A DNA stretch of 64,000 nucleotides from Basidiobolus meristosporus CBS 931.73 (GCA_002104905.1 MCFE01000034.1:124001-188000); one strand, 5' to 3'. Shown: positions 1 to 11,041, numbered from the stretch's first letter. Notes: a model not told the origin generated them from the letters alone. Program-made: numbers and translations.

Positions 1-842
1 CTCCGCCAATGATCAATGAATTCCACTTCACATACCTTTCCGCCGAAATGATGTCTCTGGTGTGTACGGGAACATGTGATTCGGCGAACCTTCCTTTGAC
101 GATCGAGTTGGCCAATACCTACAAAGCATGGGTAATAAATTTAGTGGATTGCTATACAAACCAGCCTCTCCTATCAAAACTACTTACCGGATCAGTTGGG
201 GTCACACAAGCACCGATGAGCAATGCCTCGAGCTAGGTTCACACAAAACGTTAACAATGCATCGCGGCAGGATCCAAATATCCCATACTTACGAAGCTGA
301 GTGGTAATAGCAAGTACAGTGCTCCAGCGCTAACCAGCCACATTACAAACATGACGGGTAACAAAAGAACAGTAAGAGATTTCCACTCTCTGAACAGGTA
401 TGCCCTAAAAGAAAAATGGTAGCTTGGTTATTCCCGTTCGATCTCTGCAAAAGATATACGTTACTACTCACTTGGGCAAATTTACACCTGCCGCCATAAC
501 CTTTGATAGGTGAAAGATGTCAGTGGGCACCCAATATTTGCATAGGAATGTTCCAAGACTTACCTGGATGGCGATAACAACCCGGGCAAACTCCATGGTT
601 AGCTTTGAGCTGTCTCCCCAGAGTCCTGGGTCGACCAAGTTGAGTGCCTCCGGCCCGATAGCGATACCAAACAGGGTAGCAACCACTGCACAATATTAGA
701 CTGGTGAAGCCGCTGTATATGAACACAAGGACTTACAAGCTTCGGAGAGAAAGAGCCACTCCTTAATCACAAGGGACATTAGGCCGAAAACCACGATAAA
801 TCCGCCAAGGACGGCTGGCACAACGGTTACAGGATCTAGCAT
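1..842 (-). CDS. NHA1: Na+/H+ antiporter, Nha1/Sod2 family (5' part, runs off left edge)
   Basis: Plasma-membrane cation/proton antiporter that exports Na+ (and usually K+) in exchange for H+. Six minus-strand exons are visible: 842-737, 685-564, 500-472, 404-293, 232-188 and 118-36. Their phases agree, and a GTATGT donor at 35-30 leads out of the window. The translation starts MLDPVTVVPAVLGGF and gives several hydrophobic transmembrane stretches. Family signatures seen are FLSEA..LFGIAIGP, the IQ..AAGVNLPK loop, KSLTVLLLPVMFVMWLV, and LIGACVTPTDPVLANSIVKG with the T-D-P motif of the transport core. About 147 N-terminal residues are present; the rest of the core and the cytoplasmic tail lie outside. 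Family assignment rests on motif order recalled from Nha1/Sod2/Cnh1 proteins. Confidence 0.9.
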
Positions 843-947
843 TCAAAATAGTGTGTGCAAGGAAGGGTGAAGAATTTTCGTCACGAAACGAGGAAAATAT
901 GAAGTCAATGAAGCTAGGCAAAGTGGGAAAATCATATGGATGCTGGG

Positions 948-955
948 TATTTATA
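948..955 (-). promoter_or_regulatory. TATA box of the antiporter gene
   Basis: TATAAATA on the minus strand, 106 bp upstream of the antiporter ATG. The position suits a short 5' leader. Confidence 0.6.
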
Positions 956-2240
956 GGAGTGGCTACAATGGAGATGCAATCGACGGAAACATGTCTATAT
1001 ACTGATCCGATGGAATAAGGAAATCCACAGGCTCAGTATATCCGCACTGGCTGTATTAATTCGGTGATAGGCAAGTAGAGGCGGTACAAATCTCAAGATC
1101 GTGGTTTGCATGATGTTCCCATGGTCACTCTTCGGCAAACAGCAAATTACTCAAAAGATTATGTAATAACAATACTCACTGTTTCAGCAATAATGACAAC
1201 AGCGAAGTAATATTGATGTTCCTCGACATTTGCGTCACTGAGGTTTCACTTGCCCATGCTCATGCTTTCCCAGAATGAACCAAGGCCGATGGCCCAGTTG
1301 CCCCAGTCACCGCTCGCAACCATGCTAGAATGGACTAGTCAGAAATCAAGGAATAAAAGATTGCATCATGGCCGAATCCGATTGATCGGGTCAATTACCA
1401 ACGACGATCCATTCTATAATCGATCGATGCTGTAATGCGGAGATCTCAGTAGGTACCGAGTGACAATAGAAATAGCTTCTCCCATTTAAACATTGTTAGA
1501 CTCGGATTCAGCTTATTTCGCTCGGGTTTGCGGTCACTTTTAATGCCCGCCAATTGCTTTTATTAGGGAATTCAACAAAGGTTGATTAGATACATGAGAT
1601 ATGTATAATTGAAATTCCATTCAAGAATGGAGTTTCCGAAATCCATTGGTTGGTTGAAGGCGGTCACACGATTTAAGAATCAATCTCGCTAGACTCTTTT
1701 AGTCAAAGATCCTAGAATGGCTCAAACCTCCGACCTCCCAATTTGGTCTCTTAAGTTCGAAGAAATCCTGTTCGTTGTTGGGTCAGGAAAACCCGCTTTA
1801 GGGAAATCTTTTGCTGCGACCCTTTTTTGGCGGTTCTCGGCAACCAGATTTTCTCAAGATTTGTTTGGACCGGATGGTACCATGGTGGTTGGAATTGCGT
1901 GAATGCTAAGTTTGTTAAATTTAGCTAATCTTAATCTCCATCATTTTGGACCTCATCAGATAGCGCTAAATTTACCTACCCATCGACCCCGGGGCAGGAT
2001 TAGACACTAGAACAACGGGTTATGAATTATTCACGCAAATAATCAAAAAGGTTTGGCTCAAAGTATGTTTCAGCAACATCGAAACATGATGTGGTGTTGC
2101 CCACATTGGTGATTAGGATAGACAAGTTGTAACCAACAAAGAATACTGGGCATCATTGGTTAACCTTAAGCAGGTGAATGTTTGATTCAAGAATTCGTAT
2201 AAATACGCTTGACTGCATTTCGAGCCATAATTCTGCGTAG
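956..2240. other. Intergenic region, no confident gene
   Basis: Space between the divergent antiporter and SEC6 genes. A 61-codon ATG ORF (1717-1899, plus) and a minus-strand protein-like stretch near 1186-1328 are present, but neither has a recognisable family or a convincing splice structure. The remainder looks like AT-rich non-coding DNA holding the two promoters. Confidence 0.5.
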
Positions 2241-4568
2241 ATGGACACGAATATTAAAGAGGCGGCACTCCTCCGTTTAGCAGACCTGCTGAAACATCCA
2301 GATGACCTAAACACAAAGGTACCTGCGCTTCGAAAGAAATTTGCACTCGAAAAAGCTACCATCGATGCCCAGCTTAAAAGCGACGTGCAAACCCAGTTCG
2401 ACTCGGTCAAGGTCGGCCTGGAAAAGTTACTCTCGGGGCAAAATCAAATGGACCTGGTCAAGGTCGATCTAAAATCCATAGACCAAATATGCCTGGACTC
2501 CCAAAACGAAATCAAAAATTACCCAAGAATCCAGAAGGTAAATTGGGGTTTTCTACTAAGCATCATCTGGCACCATTAGCTGGACCGCCAATTACTTAGC
2601 TTGCTTACTTCATTCAAGATCTCCCAAACGCACCAGAACTTCATCGCCACCAAAGAATTTGTGGAGCGGTTTACGGAATTCACAACCCATCTGGACCAAG
2701 CACAACAGCTACTCGAGGAGGATATGAAAAACACGAGGGAGCCAGGGAAAAACTTGCTGAAGATTCACTACGAGCTATATCGCCTAGAGCAATTCAGAGA
2801 CATCACCATGAACCAGGCCAAAAAAGCCTCCATGGATGTGCTTGCTACACTAAGGAAGTTCTTTTTGAAATTGGAAGACGTTGCTTCGCAATTTTCGGCG
2901 TACCTTTGGCAATTGGCCCGAGAGATATACTTCCTGGCGAGCTCTAACCAGGGGGTTGTTTTGGTTTACATAGCGAAGATTGTCGAGTCTGAGGAAAAGG
3001 CCGACCAGCTGGCCTTGACAGCCGAAAAGGCAAGGACGGCAAATGCAAACCTGCGTTCCACCAGCAGCAAGTGGAAACTGGCTGAGGGTAGTTCCAGAGT
3101 TATCAAGGGGTATCGACGCCGGTTGTTTGAAATCTTCGACGAAGTGATAGCAGCCCGATTCACTGAGCATCTACAGCAGTATCAGAATGACCTAAGCGGA
3201 ACGCTGTCCGGACTGCAGTTTATTTTTGATGATTTGACGATGATCTACGAGTTCCTTGAGCCTCGTTTCCCTAAACATTACAACCTGTTCTCATACTTTG
3301 TCAAGAGCTATCATCGACATATTCATGAGCTGCTAACGAGAATGATCCAAGATAATGTTGATGCTGGTTCGGTGTTGAAATTGTTACGCTGGGTGCGTGA
3401 TTACTATATCGATATGAACCAGCAACTCGGGGTTGCTGAGGACCTGCTAGAGCCAAGACTGCTTGAAGGGCACGAGAGTGCGCTCGTGGAAGAATACCTT
3501 GGCTTGACCAGGGACAAATTATCCGAATGGATCCGGAATCTAATGAAGACCGAGACGGGCGAGTTTGTCAGCAGGGCTAAGCCCCCTGAGGGTGGTGCTA
3601 ACGAGAAGTACGGAATGTCTGCGGCAGTGATCATGTTCCAGATGATTAACCAGCAGATCGATATTGTCATTGACTCGAACCACCGAGATCTGCTGTGTAG
3701 CGTTATCACTGAATGCACCAACGCCATTAAAGACGCACAATTCCAGTGGATTGATGTGGTTCGCTCCGAGCTCAAGAAACAGCTTGACCAGCCAAACGAT
3801 GTTCCCGAAGGATTGGTTGATTATTTGATAGCGCTGTGCAATGACCAGATTCGAAGCATCGAATACACCGAAGCAATTATCCAAAGACTGGAGCTGCTGG
3901 TGGCCGGAAAGCACAAAGAGCAAATCGACATGAACCTGAGTTCAGTGATGGAGGGGTTCATCACAGTGTCGCAGTCCGCATCCAAGGCGCTGCTTGATAT
4001 TGTTTTCCATGACCTGAAGCCAATCTTCGCGCAGACCTTCTGCTCGAGCTGGTACAAGGAGGACCTGATGCTTCCAGTGATTGCCACCTTGAGGGATTAC
4101 TGCCACGATTTCAAGACCCACATGCAGCAATATCCGTTTACAAAAATTATGGACCACCTACTGGACCGGTTCATCCTTTCCTACTTGGATGCATTGAGAA
4201 ACAAAAATGCCAAGCTCGTCTTGCCTGACGCCATCAACAAGATGGAAGGGGACATCAAGGTCACCTACGAATTCTTCCTTTCATACATACCACAGGACCA
4301 GGTGGAGAAGCAGATGGACGTGCTACTTAAGGTGCAGACGATTGTTGGAAGCTCATCAAGCATGGTTTATCTCGATTTCTACAGTGTTCGTAAACACTAC
4401 CCAGACATCCCTATCGGTTTGGTGGAAACCATCCTGAACAAGAGGGAGGATGTTGATCGTTCACAAACCAAAGAGCTGATGGATACCATCCGGGTTAAAG
4501 CAAAGGAGCAGGCGATGACCAACGAAGGTGGAGCCAGTAGTCTGTTCAGCAAGCTCACCTTGTATTAA
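2241..4568 (+). CDS. SEC6: Exocyst complex subunit Sec6 (EXOC3)
   Basis: Subunit of the octameric exocyst that tethers secretory vesicles to the plasma membrane at growth sites. Two exons, 2241-2537 and 2580-4568, join in phase across a 42-nt intron (GTAAAT...TTAG), giving 761 aa against about 750-800 for the family. The N-terminal 100 residues are helical and coiled-coil rich. The body carries Sec6 signatures: VLKLLRWVRDYY, LLEGHESALVEEYLGLTRDKLSEWI, an ETGEFVSR..PPE segment followed by AAVIMFQMINQQ, and GLVDYLIALCNDQ. The ATG at 2241 is the first in frame and opens the conserved N-terminus. Nothing suggests truncation. Confidence 0.93.
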
Positions 4569-4618
4569 ATTCGCTACGCCTTTTCTTCGCTTCTGCATTT
4601 CAACAGTAAGACTGTTTA

Positions 4619-4624
4619 AAATAA
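4619..4624 (+). terminator. Poly(A) signal of SEC6
   Basis: AATAAA, 51 bp after the SEC6 stop codon. Confidence 0.5.
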
Positions 4625-4869
4625 ATATCCGCATCTCCCTCCTATATGTTGAGACTTGAATGATTTCGAACTTTGATTAGACGTGGTAATGCTGATTGGT
4701 TCAATATGCTCCAACTTAATCATGATGGAGTTACACATTCTTCGACCAATTTAGAAATCACAACATAGTCTTTCGAGGATATATGTGGAATGCTGCAGAG
4801 CAGCGTCCTGAGCACTATCGAAAGCATCTCTCCGCTTGAGCAGTTTTATTGAAGCAGGTCATTGAAATC

Positions 4870-5975
4870 ATGGGAGAAAGTAGAGCAGCACTTTTGGCTT
4901 GGGTTAATGATCTGTTGCAACTGAATTATACCAAAATAGAGCAACTAGGCACCGGTATATACCAACCTCACAACTTTGAAGGCAATGAACAGTTAGAACT
5001 TATTTACTTTTCTACAACAGGTGCCGCTTATTGCCAAATACTGGATTCTATATATGGTATGTCATCCTTGTAGCCTAAAAGATTCAGGAAACAAACTTAC
5101 CCGAGACTCAGGAGATGTCCCCCTCCCTAAAGTGAAGTTCGAGGCAAAGCAGGAGTATGAGTATTTGAACAACTTCAAAATATTGCAAGCCGCATTTATA
5201 AAGCATAAAATCGACAAGGTACGTCTCCATTCGCTGATGATAAAGCATCTTGCCTCCCTTCGTCTGAAACTCTCCGTCCCGCCAGAGTATTGCGATGGAG
5301 AAACTCTGCAAATGCAGGTTCCAGGATAATTTGGACTTTCTTCAGTGGTTCAAACGCTTCTATGATGATTGTGAGCCAGCCGGTTACGATCCAGTCAGAC
5401 GAAGACAGAGTACTCTTTCCAACGGAACACTTTCGCCTAGCATACGCTCCAGAGGATCCATAACACCTTCATACCAAACAAAAACCCCAGGTAGGTAGCC
5501 CTGATGGTAGGCTTGGTCGGATATGCAACCTAACAACCATTTACAGATAGATCGAACTCCAGAACTGGGAGAAACGGCGCTCTCAAGTCTGGCTCTTCCA
5601 CTCGCTTCACCCCCTCTTCGGAACACTTGGCAATGGTCGAGGATCTACGACATCAGGTGGCTGAGATGCAGTCGCAGATGGAGACCTTGGAGCGTGAGCG
5701 GGACTTCTATTACAATAAACTGCGCATGGTTGAAGAGCTAGCCGGGCAGGACATCAACCCCGAAGAATCAGCTGCTTCCATTGTCCGAACCCTTCACTCT
5801 GTGCTTTATGGAACCGAGGTAGCTGGGCTGTACGGCAGAGGTTTGCACCAGGTGGCTAATTCTTCCTATTTTCGTTTAGGACGGGTTTGTTGGTCCAGAC
5901 GATGTGGACCAAAAGTTTGCAGAAATGCATCTCCAAGAATACGACGACGACGATATGGAGGACGAGACCTTTTAA
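4870..5975 (+). CDS. BIM1: EB1-family microtubule plus-end protein (Bim1/Mal3)
   Basis: End-binding protein that tracks growing microtubule plus ends and recruits partner proteins. Six exons (4870-4954, 5021-5056, 5112-5218, 5286-5490, 5547-5818, 5880-5975) sum to 801 nt and encode 266 aa in frame. The calponin-homology domain starts at the initiator (MGESRAALLAWVND), with AAYCQILDSIYGDVPLPKVKF and a CRFQDNLDFLQWFKRFYD segment. A basic Ser/Arg/Thr-rich linker of about 75 residues follows, then the EB1 coiled coil and four-helix region (VEDLRHQVAEMQSQMETLERERDFYYNKLR). The acidic tail ends in ETF, close to the EEY/F end that binds CAP-Gly domains. The start at 4870 was chosen because the family begins M-G/S-E-S-R. 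Confidence 0.95.
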
Positions 5976-6121
5976 GATCCTCCTGACCAGCCATCCACCA
6001 AAAACCATCCCCCACCATACCACACTTAATGATGTTAGTTTCGTGCCGCATTTATTGCACATTCATGAATTCGTATTGTGGATGCCCATCCTCTCCTAGA
6101 AATTTGGGGAAAGTTCATTTA

Positions 6122-6617
6122 CTATATCATATTCTCCAATTTATCTGAAGTCTGAAATATATCTGGATTGACGCCTCTTAAAAACTCGCTTATTTCTGGT
6201 TGATCGTGCTTTATGGACAGGTAGGCAGCGTTCTGGCCCTGTGTTTACAATACAATAGGCCCCCTTAGAAATCAGTAACTTGGCGACCTCCAAATGCCCT
6301 TGAACAACCGCTCTATGCAGCGGAGTGGAGCCGAGTTCTGGCGTTTGGGCATTGACTTCCGCTCCTTGGGAAACAAGTAGCTTGCAAATGGCGAGATTAC
6401 CTTGATGCGCTGCGTAATGCAATGGGGCGTAGCCATATTTATCCAGCTTGTTGACCTCGTGACCTTTCTTTAGGAAGTGCCCGGCCTTTTCGCTCTCTCC
6501 TAAAGTACAGGCATAGCGTAAAGTGCGTTCAAAGTCGAGCTCTCCGAGGGCTTGCGTATATGGGGTGACCGCCGTATGAGCACAGCAGCTGTCGGTACGG
6601 AGACCATCGTGAGTCAT
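6122..6617 (-). CDS. ANKRD39-like ankyrin-repeat protein, apparent frame break near C-terminus
   Basis: Small ankyrin protein. The N-terminus has a CCAH motif followed by LDFERTLRYACTLGE, a layout I recall from ANKRD39 (Cys-Cys-x-His, then DFERG). At least two full ankyrin repeats follow (YGYAPLHYAAHQGNLAICKLLVSQGA; STPLHRAVVQGHLEVAKLLISKGA). Read straight through, the frame ends at 6141 with a non-ankyrin basic tail. Shifting frame at about 6243-6249 gives a further ankyrin-like repeat (GQNAAYLSIKHDQPEISEFL) ending at a TAG at 6122-6124. No usable GT-AG intron explains the shift: the only in-place GT...AG pairs are 10 and 15 nt. Either a one-base sequence error or a real frameshift is likely. 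Role unknown; ankyrin repeats imply protein binding. Confidence 0.75.
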
Positions 6618-6833
6618 AGAAAGCGAGGGTGACTAGTTTTATTGAACAAATGTTGGATGAATGTTTGGATCAGTGTTTATTATCAAACCTATCCTCAGAT
6701 GTGAATATGTGCAATTTCAATTTGAAAAGAGTAATACAAGTGAAAACCAGGAAATATACAGAAAGATCGATGCTTATTCTACAGTACACAGGATGAATTC
6801 TCAGCTTTGATGGTCGGGATAGAGCCGTCTGCT

Positions 6834-8114
6834 CTATAGGCCTGGTCCGCTGGATCCGACTCTTACCAAAAACTTATCAATGCTGGTGTTGCTCCAATCA
6901 AAGGAGGATAAATCCAGAGATGCCCTGGATTCTTTTGGATGATGTCCGCTTTGGGTATCTAGGTCGGTTGGATGGTTGGACGGTAATGTTGCTTGACTCG
7001 GGGGCTGTGGTGGCTTTCCTTGAGGAACCGGAGGTTGTGGTGGTAAAACACGCGTTCGGTCAGATTGATCTTCCAAAACCACTGGATACAAGGAGCTGCC
7101 CCAAGAGTGGTCACTTACACTCTCATGGCTTATATACTCACTGGGCTCGTTCAAGGGCGAAACAATGCGCCCACTATACTTGGATTTAATAATCGCGGAT
7201 TTGAGCGCGTTTAGCCATGTCTTTAGCTCATCTAGATGCTCTGCCTGTATGAACCATGAAGTACCCGGGTTGGTGATTTCGATCACCCATTTCTTCCCCG
7301 GGAATTTATCGGAGACGCATGCGATTGTGCTCGAGTTAATCTCTAGGTACTCGTCTGCTGTGGTATTGGCTTGCAATGACTTGAAGCGATACAAGATATT
7401 CGAGGATAGGATGAAAAGCCGGCGCTTCCAGGTCTTCCGGGCCAAGAAGGATGGATTGGTGATGTAAAGCTTCGACAACCACCCGGCCAAAGTAGCAGAA
7501 ATGAAGGCTTCGTTGACGGTGATGCAGGCATTCGGACTGCTGTGTGTAGACAGCTTGTCGGCCGAGATCATGGAACTAACAAAAGAATCGTGCTTATACT
7601 CAATCATACTACTAGATCTATCGATAAAACCTTCGTGCTTGAAGGAATTTGACATCGAGTATATACTAGGTATTGAATCACGACCGGACTTTATAGCGAC
7701 TTGAGAAACCCCGTGAAAATCTGCATCGCGTGGGGTGACTGGTTCGTCTGAGCGGTGTGCTTTCTCCAAGCAATTCTCGAGATCTTTTAGTAAACTGTAT
7801 ACACCTGGTGATAACGGACGAGAATTCTCTACATCGTCCTCGAAATTGCTGGATACCGGCGACGCGTTCGCTTCGTGGATCTTGCTATTCCTCCTTTGTG
7901 AAACAAGCTTACCCAAAGAATTTCGTAAAAGCTCTAACTCCAAGCCTACGTGCAAAGGAGGGGGCACATGGCCTCTGCGGGTATTGTGAAATAAGGAGGC
8001 AAATTCCTCGTGTTCCTCGGATTTCCCTAAGCTTGGCAAACCAGCTGATATGCACGTATCATCCCTCGAGTAGAGAGGAACTAGTTTTGACGAACTACTA
8101 TGAGATAGAGTCAT
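6834..8114 (-). CDS. PH-domain protein
   Basis: Single-exon gene of 426 aa. Residues about 1-200 are Ser-rich, polar and probably disordered. A pleckstrin-homology domain spans roughly residues 205-315: it opens ATLAGWLSKLYI, continues KTWKRRLFILSSNILYRFKS, and ends with the diagnostic C-terminal helix around W (LDELKTWLNALKSAI). The tail is proline-rich (VLPPQPPVPQGKPPQPP), which would suit SH3 binding. PH domains bind phosphoinositides or proteins, so membrane-associated signalling or polarity is a fair inference. I do not recognise a specific orthologue. The ATG at 8114 lies upstream of any domain and looks right. Confidence 0.85.
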   Translation of the reverse strand: MTLSHSSSSKLVPLYSRDDTCISAGLPSLGKSEEHEEFASLFHNTRRGHVPPPLHVGLELELLRNSLGKLVSQRRNSKIHEANASPVSSNFEDDVENSRPLSPGVYSLLKDLENCLEKAHRSDEPVTPRDADFHGVSQVAIKSGRDSIPSIYSMSNSFKHEGFIDRSSSMIEYKHDSFVSSMISADKLSTHSSPNACITVNEAFISATLAGWLSKLYITNPSFLARKTWKRRLFILSSNILYRFKSLQANTTADEYLEINSSTIACVSDKFPGKKWVIEITNPGTSWFIQAEHLDELKTWLNALKSAIIKSKYSGRIVSPLNEPSEYISHESVSDHSWGSSLYPVVLEDQSDRTRVLPPQPPVPQGKPPQPPSQATLPSNHPTDLDTQSGHHPKESRASLDLSSFDWSNTSIDKFLVRVGSSGPGL

Positions 8115-8996
8115 AGAATATTACTAACGCGAAAGAGACTGTTATAAAGGATATATCGATGGGAACAAGAAATACTTGTAAATGGGATATGAAGATAATG
8201 CCAAGTGAGCTGCTTCTGAGCGATAATTATATGAAAATATCAACAATGGATTGTGAACAGAGAAGATTCAAGCAAGTAAACAGACACTTTATAAAGGATC
8301 ACTACAGATATCGGGGGATTTTCCAGATTCTGGTTCAGTCCAATACAATCAGTTTCCAACTCTATGGCTGATTGCCAATCAACAGTCAAATGGGAAGTGC
8401 AGACTTTCTATTGATTCTATTGTGGCGGTGCTTGGTGTATAACTTCATTAGTGGGCCGTCAGTATACACAACTTGGTGCTAAGATCACAGCTGATAGCCA
8501 AAATCACGTGATGTATCGAAATCAATATAATTTTGATTCATTTTCGACAATTTCGTATTTGGCCTTATCGTCGATAATTTTTAGATTGACATCGATTTTC
8601 ACGGACTATAACGTGCTACAACCGAGCATTTTGTGAATCCACTCAACCAACCAACACGACCTCAATAGGATATAATCGGTTTGGGTAAATTGCTCTTCCG
8701 AAATAGTATCCGTATACCATTCAAACCACTGGCTGTGGCAGCTCAAGCTGCCGAATTCACCAATCGGTTTGGTTATAGGAATCTAGATCATTAGACAGCT
8801 GCATGAGGCGGTTGTATCCGGATTTCGATTCGGTCAGATTAAACCTCATAATTGTGCAATCTGCACTTAACCTATCGTTTACAACTGTCTGATATATATA
8901 TATATGTATATTGCCTGAATTGTTGGATTTTGATTTCTACTCTGTCCTGCAGTGATTAGGCAATTGGTTTACATGAAATATAATACCGTTCCTAAC
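8115..8996. other. Intergenic region
   Basis: AT-rich spacer upstream of the PH-domain gene and downstream of the first array gene. It holds a short (TA)n run near 8896-8907. No gene is supported. Confidence 0.5.
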
Positions 8997-9002
8997 TTTA
9001 TT
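8997..9002 (-). terminator. Poly(A) signal, array gene 1
   Basis: AATAAA on the minus strand, about 135 bp beyond the stop of array gene 1. Confidence 0.5.
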
Positions 9003-9136
9003 AGTACTGGGATATTGGAGTGTAACATGGCCCAAGTGATGTGGGGTACAATGTCACTAGTATTGGAAGGTAGTGAGGTATGATTTTATAGTTGTGTAGT
9101 GATGCAATTCTAGTACTACTCATGAGTAGTGGCGAC

Positions 9137-10639
9137 CTAGTTCTTTCTGAGCGCGATGCTACGTAGAGCATTTCTTATTTCAATTGCTCTCTTATAGGCC
9201 TTGTGACCAGCTCCGTTACCGCTATAGTCCTTTGTGTCATAATTGCTCCCACCACCATTGCCACCATAGCTTTCTTTGTGATCACCTCCATAGTCCTTGG
9301 TATCATAGTTATTGCCACCGCTATTTCCACCGTAATTCTTTTCGTGATCGCCTCCATAGTCCTTGGTATCATAGCTATCACCGCTTCCGCCACCATTTCC
9401 CCCGTAACTCTCTTCATGATCACCTTCATAGTCCTTGGTATCATAGCTATCGCCATTTCCACCGTAATTCTTTTCGTGATCGCCTCCATAGTCCTTGGTA
9501 TCATAGCTATCACCGCTCCCGCCACCATTTCCGCTGTAACTCTCTTCATGGTCACCTCCATAGTCCTTGGTATCATAGCTATTGCCACCGCCATTACCGC
9601 CATGGCTTTCTTCACGATCGCCTCCATAGTCCTTGGTATCATAGCTATCACCGCTTCCGCCACCATTTCCCCCGTAACTCTCCTCACGATCGCCTCCATA
9701 GTCCTTGATATCATAGCTATCACCGCTCCCGCCACCATTTCCCCCGTAACTCTCTTCATGGTCACCTACATAGTCCTTGGTATCATAGCTATTGCCATCG
9801 CCATTACCGCCATGGCTTTCTTCACGATCGCCTCCATAGTCCTTGGTATCATAGCTATCACCGCTTCCGCCACCATTTCCCCCGTAACTCTCTTCATGGT
9901 CACCTACATAGTCCTTGGTATCATAGCTATTGCCATCGCCATTACCGCCATGGCTTTCTTCACGATCGCCTCCATAGTCCTTGGTATCATAGCTATCACC
10001 GCTCCCGCCACCATTTCCCCCGTAACTCTCTTCATGGTCACCTACATAGTCCTTGGTATCATAGCTATCACCGCTCCCGCCACCATTTCCCCCGTAACTC
10101 TCCTCATGATCACCTTCATAGTCTTTGGTATCATAGCTATCACCGCTTCCGCCACCATTTCCCCCGTAACTCTCTTCACGATCGCCTCCATAGTCCTTGG
10201 TATCATAGCTATCGCCATTTCCACCACCATTTCCACCATAGTCTTCCTCATGATCACCCTCGTACTCATTGGTGTCATAGCTATCACCACTTCCGCCACC
10301 ATTTCCACCATAGCTTTCCTCATGGCTACCTTCATAGTCTTTTGTATCGTAACTGTCACCGCCGCCGCCACCACCTCCGCTCCCGCCATAGCTATCTTCG
10401 TGATCACCTTCGTACTCTGTTGTATCATAGCTGTCACCTGATCCTCCGCCATTACCTCCATAGTCGCCAGTATCGTAAGATCCACCACTGCCATTTCCTT
10501 CATATTCTGTGTCACCTCCATGGCCTCCTCCGCCAGAGTAATCCTTCACATCATAGCTGCCGGCACCAGAGTAGTCACCGGTGGGTAGTGCAGAGACAGA
10601 GGCAACATATAGAAGTGCTGTGATGAGGGTTGCTTTCAT
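9137..10639 (-). CDS. Secreted Gly/Asp/Tyr-rich repeat protein, array gene 1 (500 aa)
   Basis: Intronless. It has a clear signal peptide (hydrophobic core LITALLYVASVSA, cleavage expected before LPTGDYSG). The body consists of about 20 degenerate repeats of roughly 18-24 residues built on SYDTKDYGGDHEESYGG plus NGGGSGD. It ends GHKAYKR followed by the 16-residue tail AIEIRNALRSIALRKN. No cysteine and no transmembrane segment after the signal. It is the longest family member, and the central repeats are nearly identical at DNA level, consistent with expansion by slippage or unequal exchange. The first ~150 codons and ~200 bp of promoter are nearly identical to array gene 2. Function unknown; a secreted matrix or adhesive protein, or a precursor of the C-terminal peptide, are the options I favour. 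Confidence 0.88.
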   Translation of the reverse strand: MKATLITALLYVASVSALPTGDYSGAGSYDVKDYSGGGGHGGDTEYEGNGSGGSYDTGDYGGNGGGSGDSYDTTEYEGDHEDSYGGSGGGGGGGDSYDTKDYEGSHEESYGGNGGGSGDSYDTNEYEGDHEEDYGGNGGGNGDSYDTKDYGGDREESYGGNGGGSGDSYDTKDYEGDHEESYGGNGGGSGDSYDTKDYVGDHEESYGGNGGGSGDSYDTKDYGGDREESHGGNGDGNSYDTKDYVGDHEESYGGNGGGSGDSYDTKDYGGDREESHGGNGDGNSYDTKDYVGDHEESYGGNGGGSGDSYDIKDYGGDREESYGGNGGGSGDSYDTKDYGGDREESHGGNGGGNSYDTKDYGGDHEESYSGNGGGSGDSYDTKDYGGDHEKNYGGNGDSYDTKDYEGDHEESYGGNGGGSGDSYDTKDYGGDHEKNYGGNSGGNNYDTKDYGGDHKESYGGNGGGSNYDTKDYSGNGAGHKAYKRAIEIRNALRSIALRKN

Positions 10640-10836
10640 TTTGATGCAATTGCTTTGTTCTAAGGGAGTGAATGCGGTAGAATGATATGAGATGAGTATA
10701 GTTGATACGGGTGAAGGGGGAGCGGGCTTTTATATCGTTAAATTGGCTAAGATCGATTGTCAGGGCCATTTCCCAGCTGAAATTGTTGTAAGGTGCACAG
10801 TAATGGTGGCATGCAGGTGGATCGTTGATTTGCAGC
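10210..10836. repeat. Near-identical duplicated block (copy at 11996-12622)
   Basis: The 5' coding part and promoter of array gene 1 match those of gene 2 at a constant offset of 1,786 bp with only a few substitutions. Identity stops abruptly within the repeat body and again just above the ATGCAGGTG element. Confidence 0.8.
10727..10821 (-). promoter_or_regulatory. Promoter of array gene 1: TATA box plus ATGCAGGTG element
   Basis: TATAAAAG at 10734-10727, 88 bp above the ATG. GCAGGTGG begins at 10813, 174 bp above the ATG and 79 bp beyond the TATA box, embedded in ATGCAGGTGGATC. Confidence 0.6.
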
Positions 10837-11035
10837 AGCACGCTCCGTCAGTTGCATCTGGTAAATGAACCCTGTCGTGATACAGCGATATTTTATTGAC
10901 TTCAAAAAATTTACAGGCGCACGTAGAATACATTGAGCATCATCAAAGTATACATAGGCGAGTAGCAGCGTGAGCATATATAGATGGGCAGTTAAATGAG
11001 TATATTTAGTTAGAGATCAGATAGTGAAAACTCAA

Positions 11036-11041
11036 TTTATT
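11036..11041 (-). terminator. Poly(A) signal, array gene 2
   Basis: AATAAA on the minus strand, about 137 bp after the stop of array gene 2. Confidence 0.5.

Noticed and set aside
1717-1899. 61-codon ATG ORF in the antiporter/SEC6 spacer
   Set aside because: Length expected by chance; no homology, promoter or splice support.
9175-9765. Minus-strand Met/Ile/Ala-rich ORFs in a second frame of the array genes
   Set aside because: Alternate-frame reading of the same repeats (GGNGGG read as EMVAEA-type strings). No start context or conserved ends.
9203-10441. Long plus-strand ORFs (up to 412 codons) antisense to the array genes, hydrophobic Ile/Val/Thr/Ala-rich or His/Ser/Tyr-rich
   Set aside because: They are mirror images of the low-complexity Gly/Asp/Tyr codons. 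Similar antisense ORFs recur opposite all eight genes, and the sense strand has the signal peptide, TATA box and poly(A) signal.
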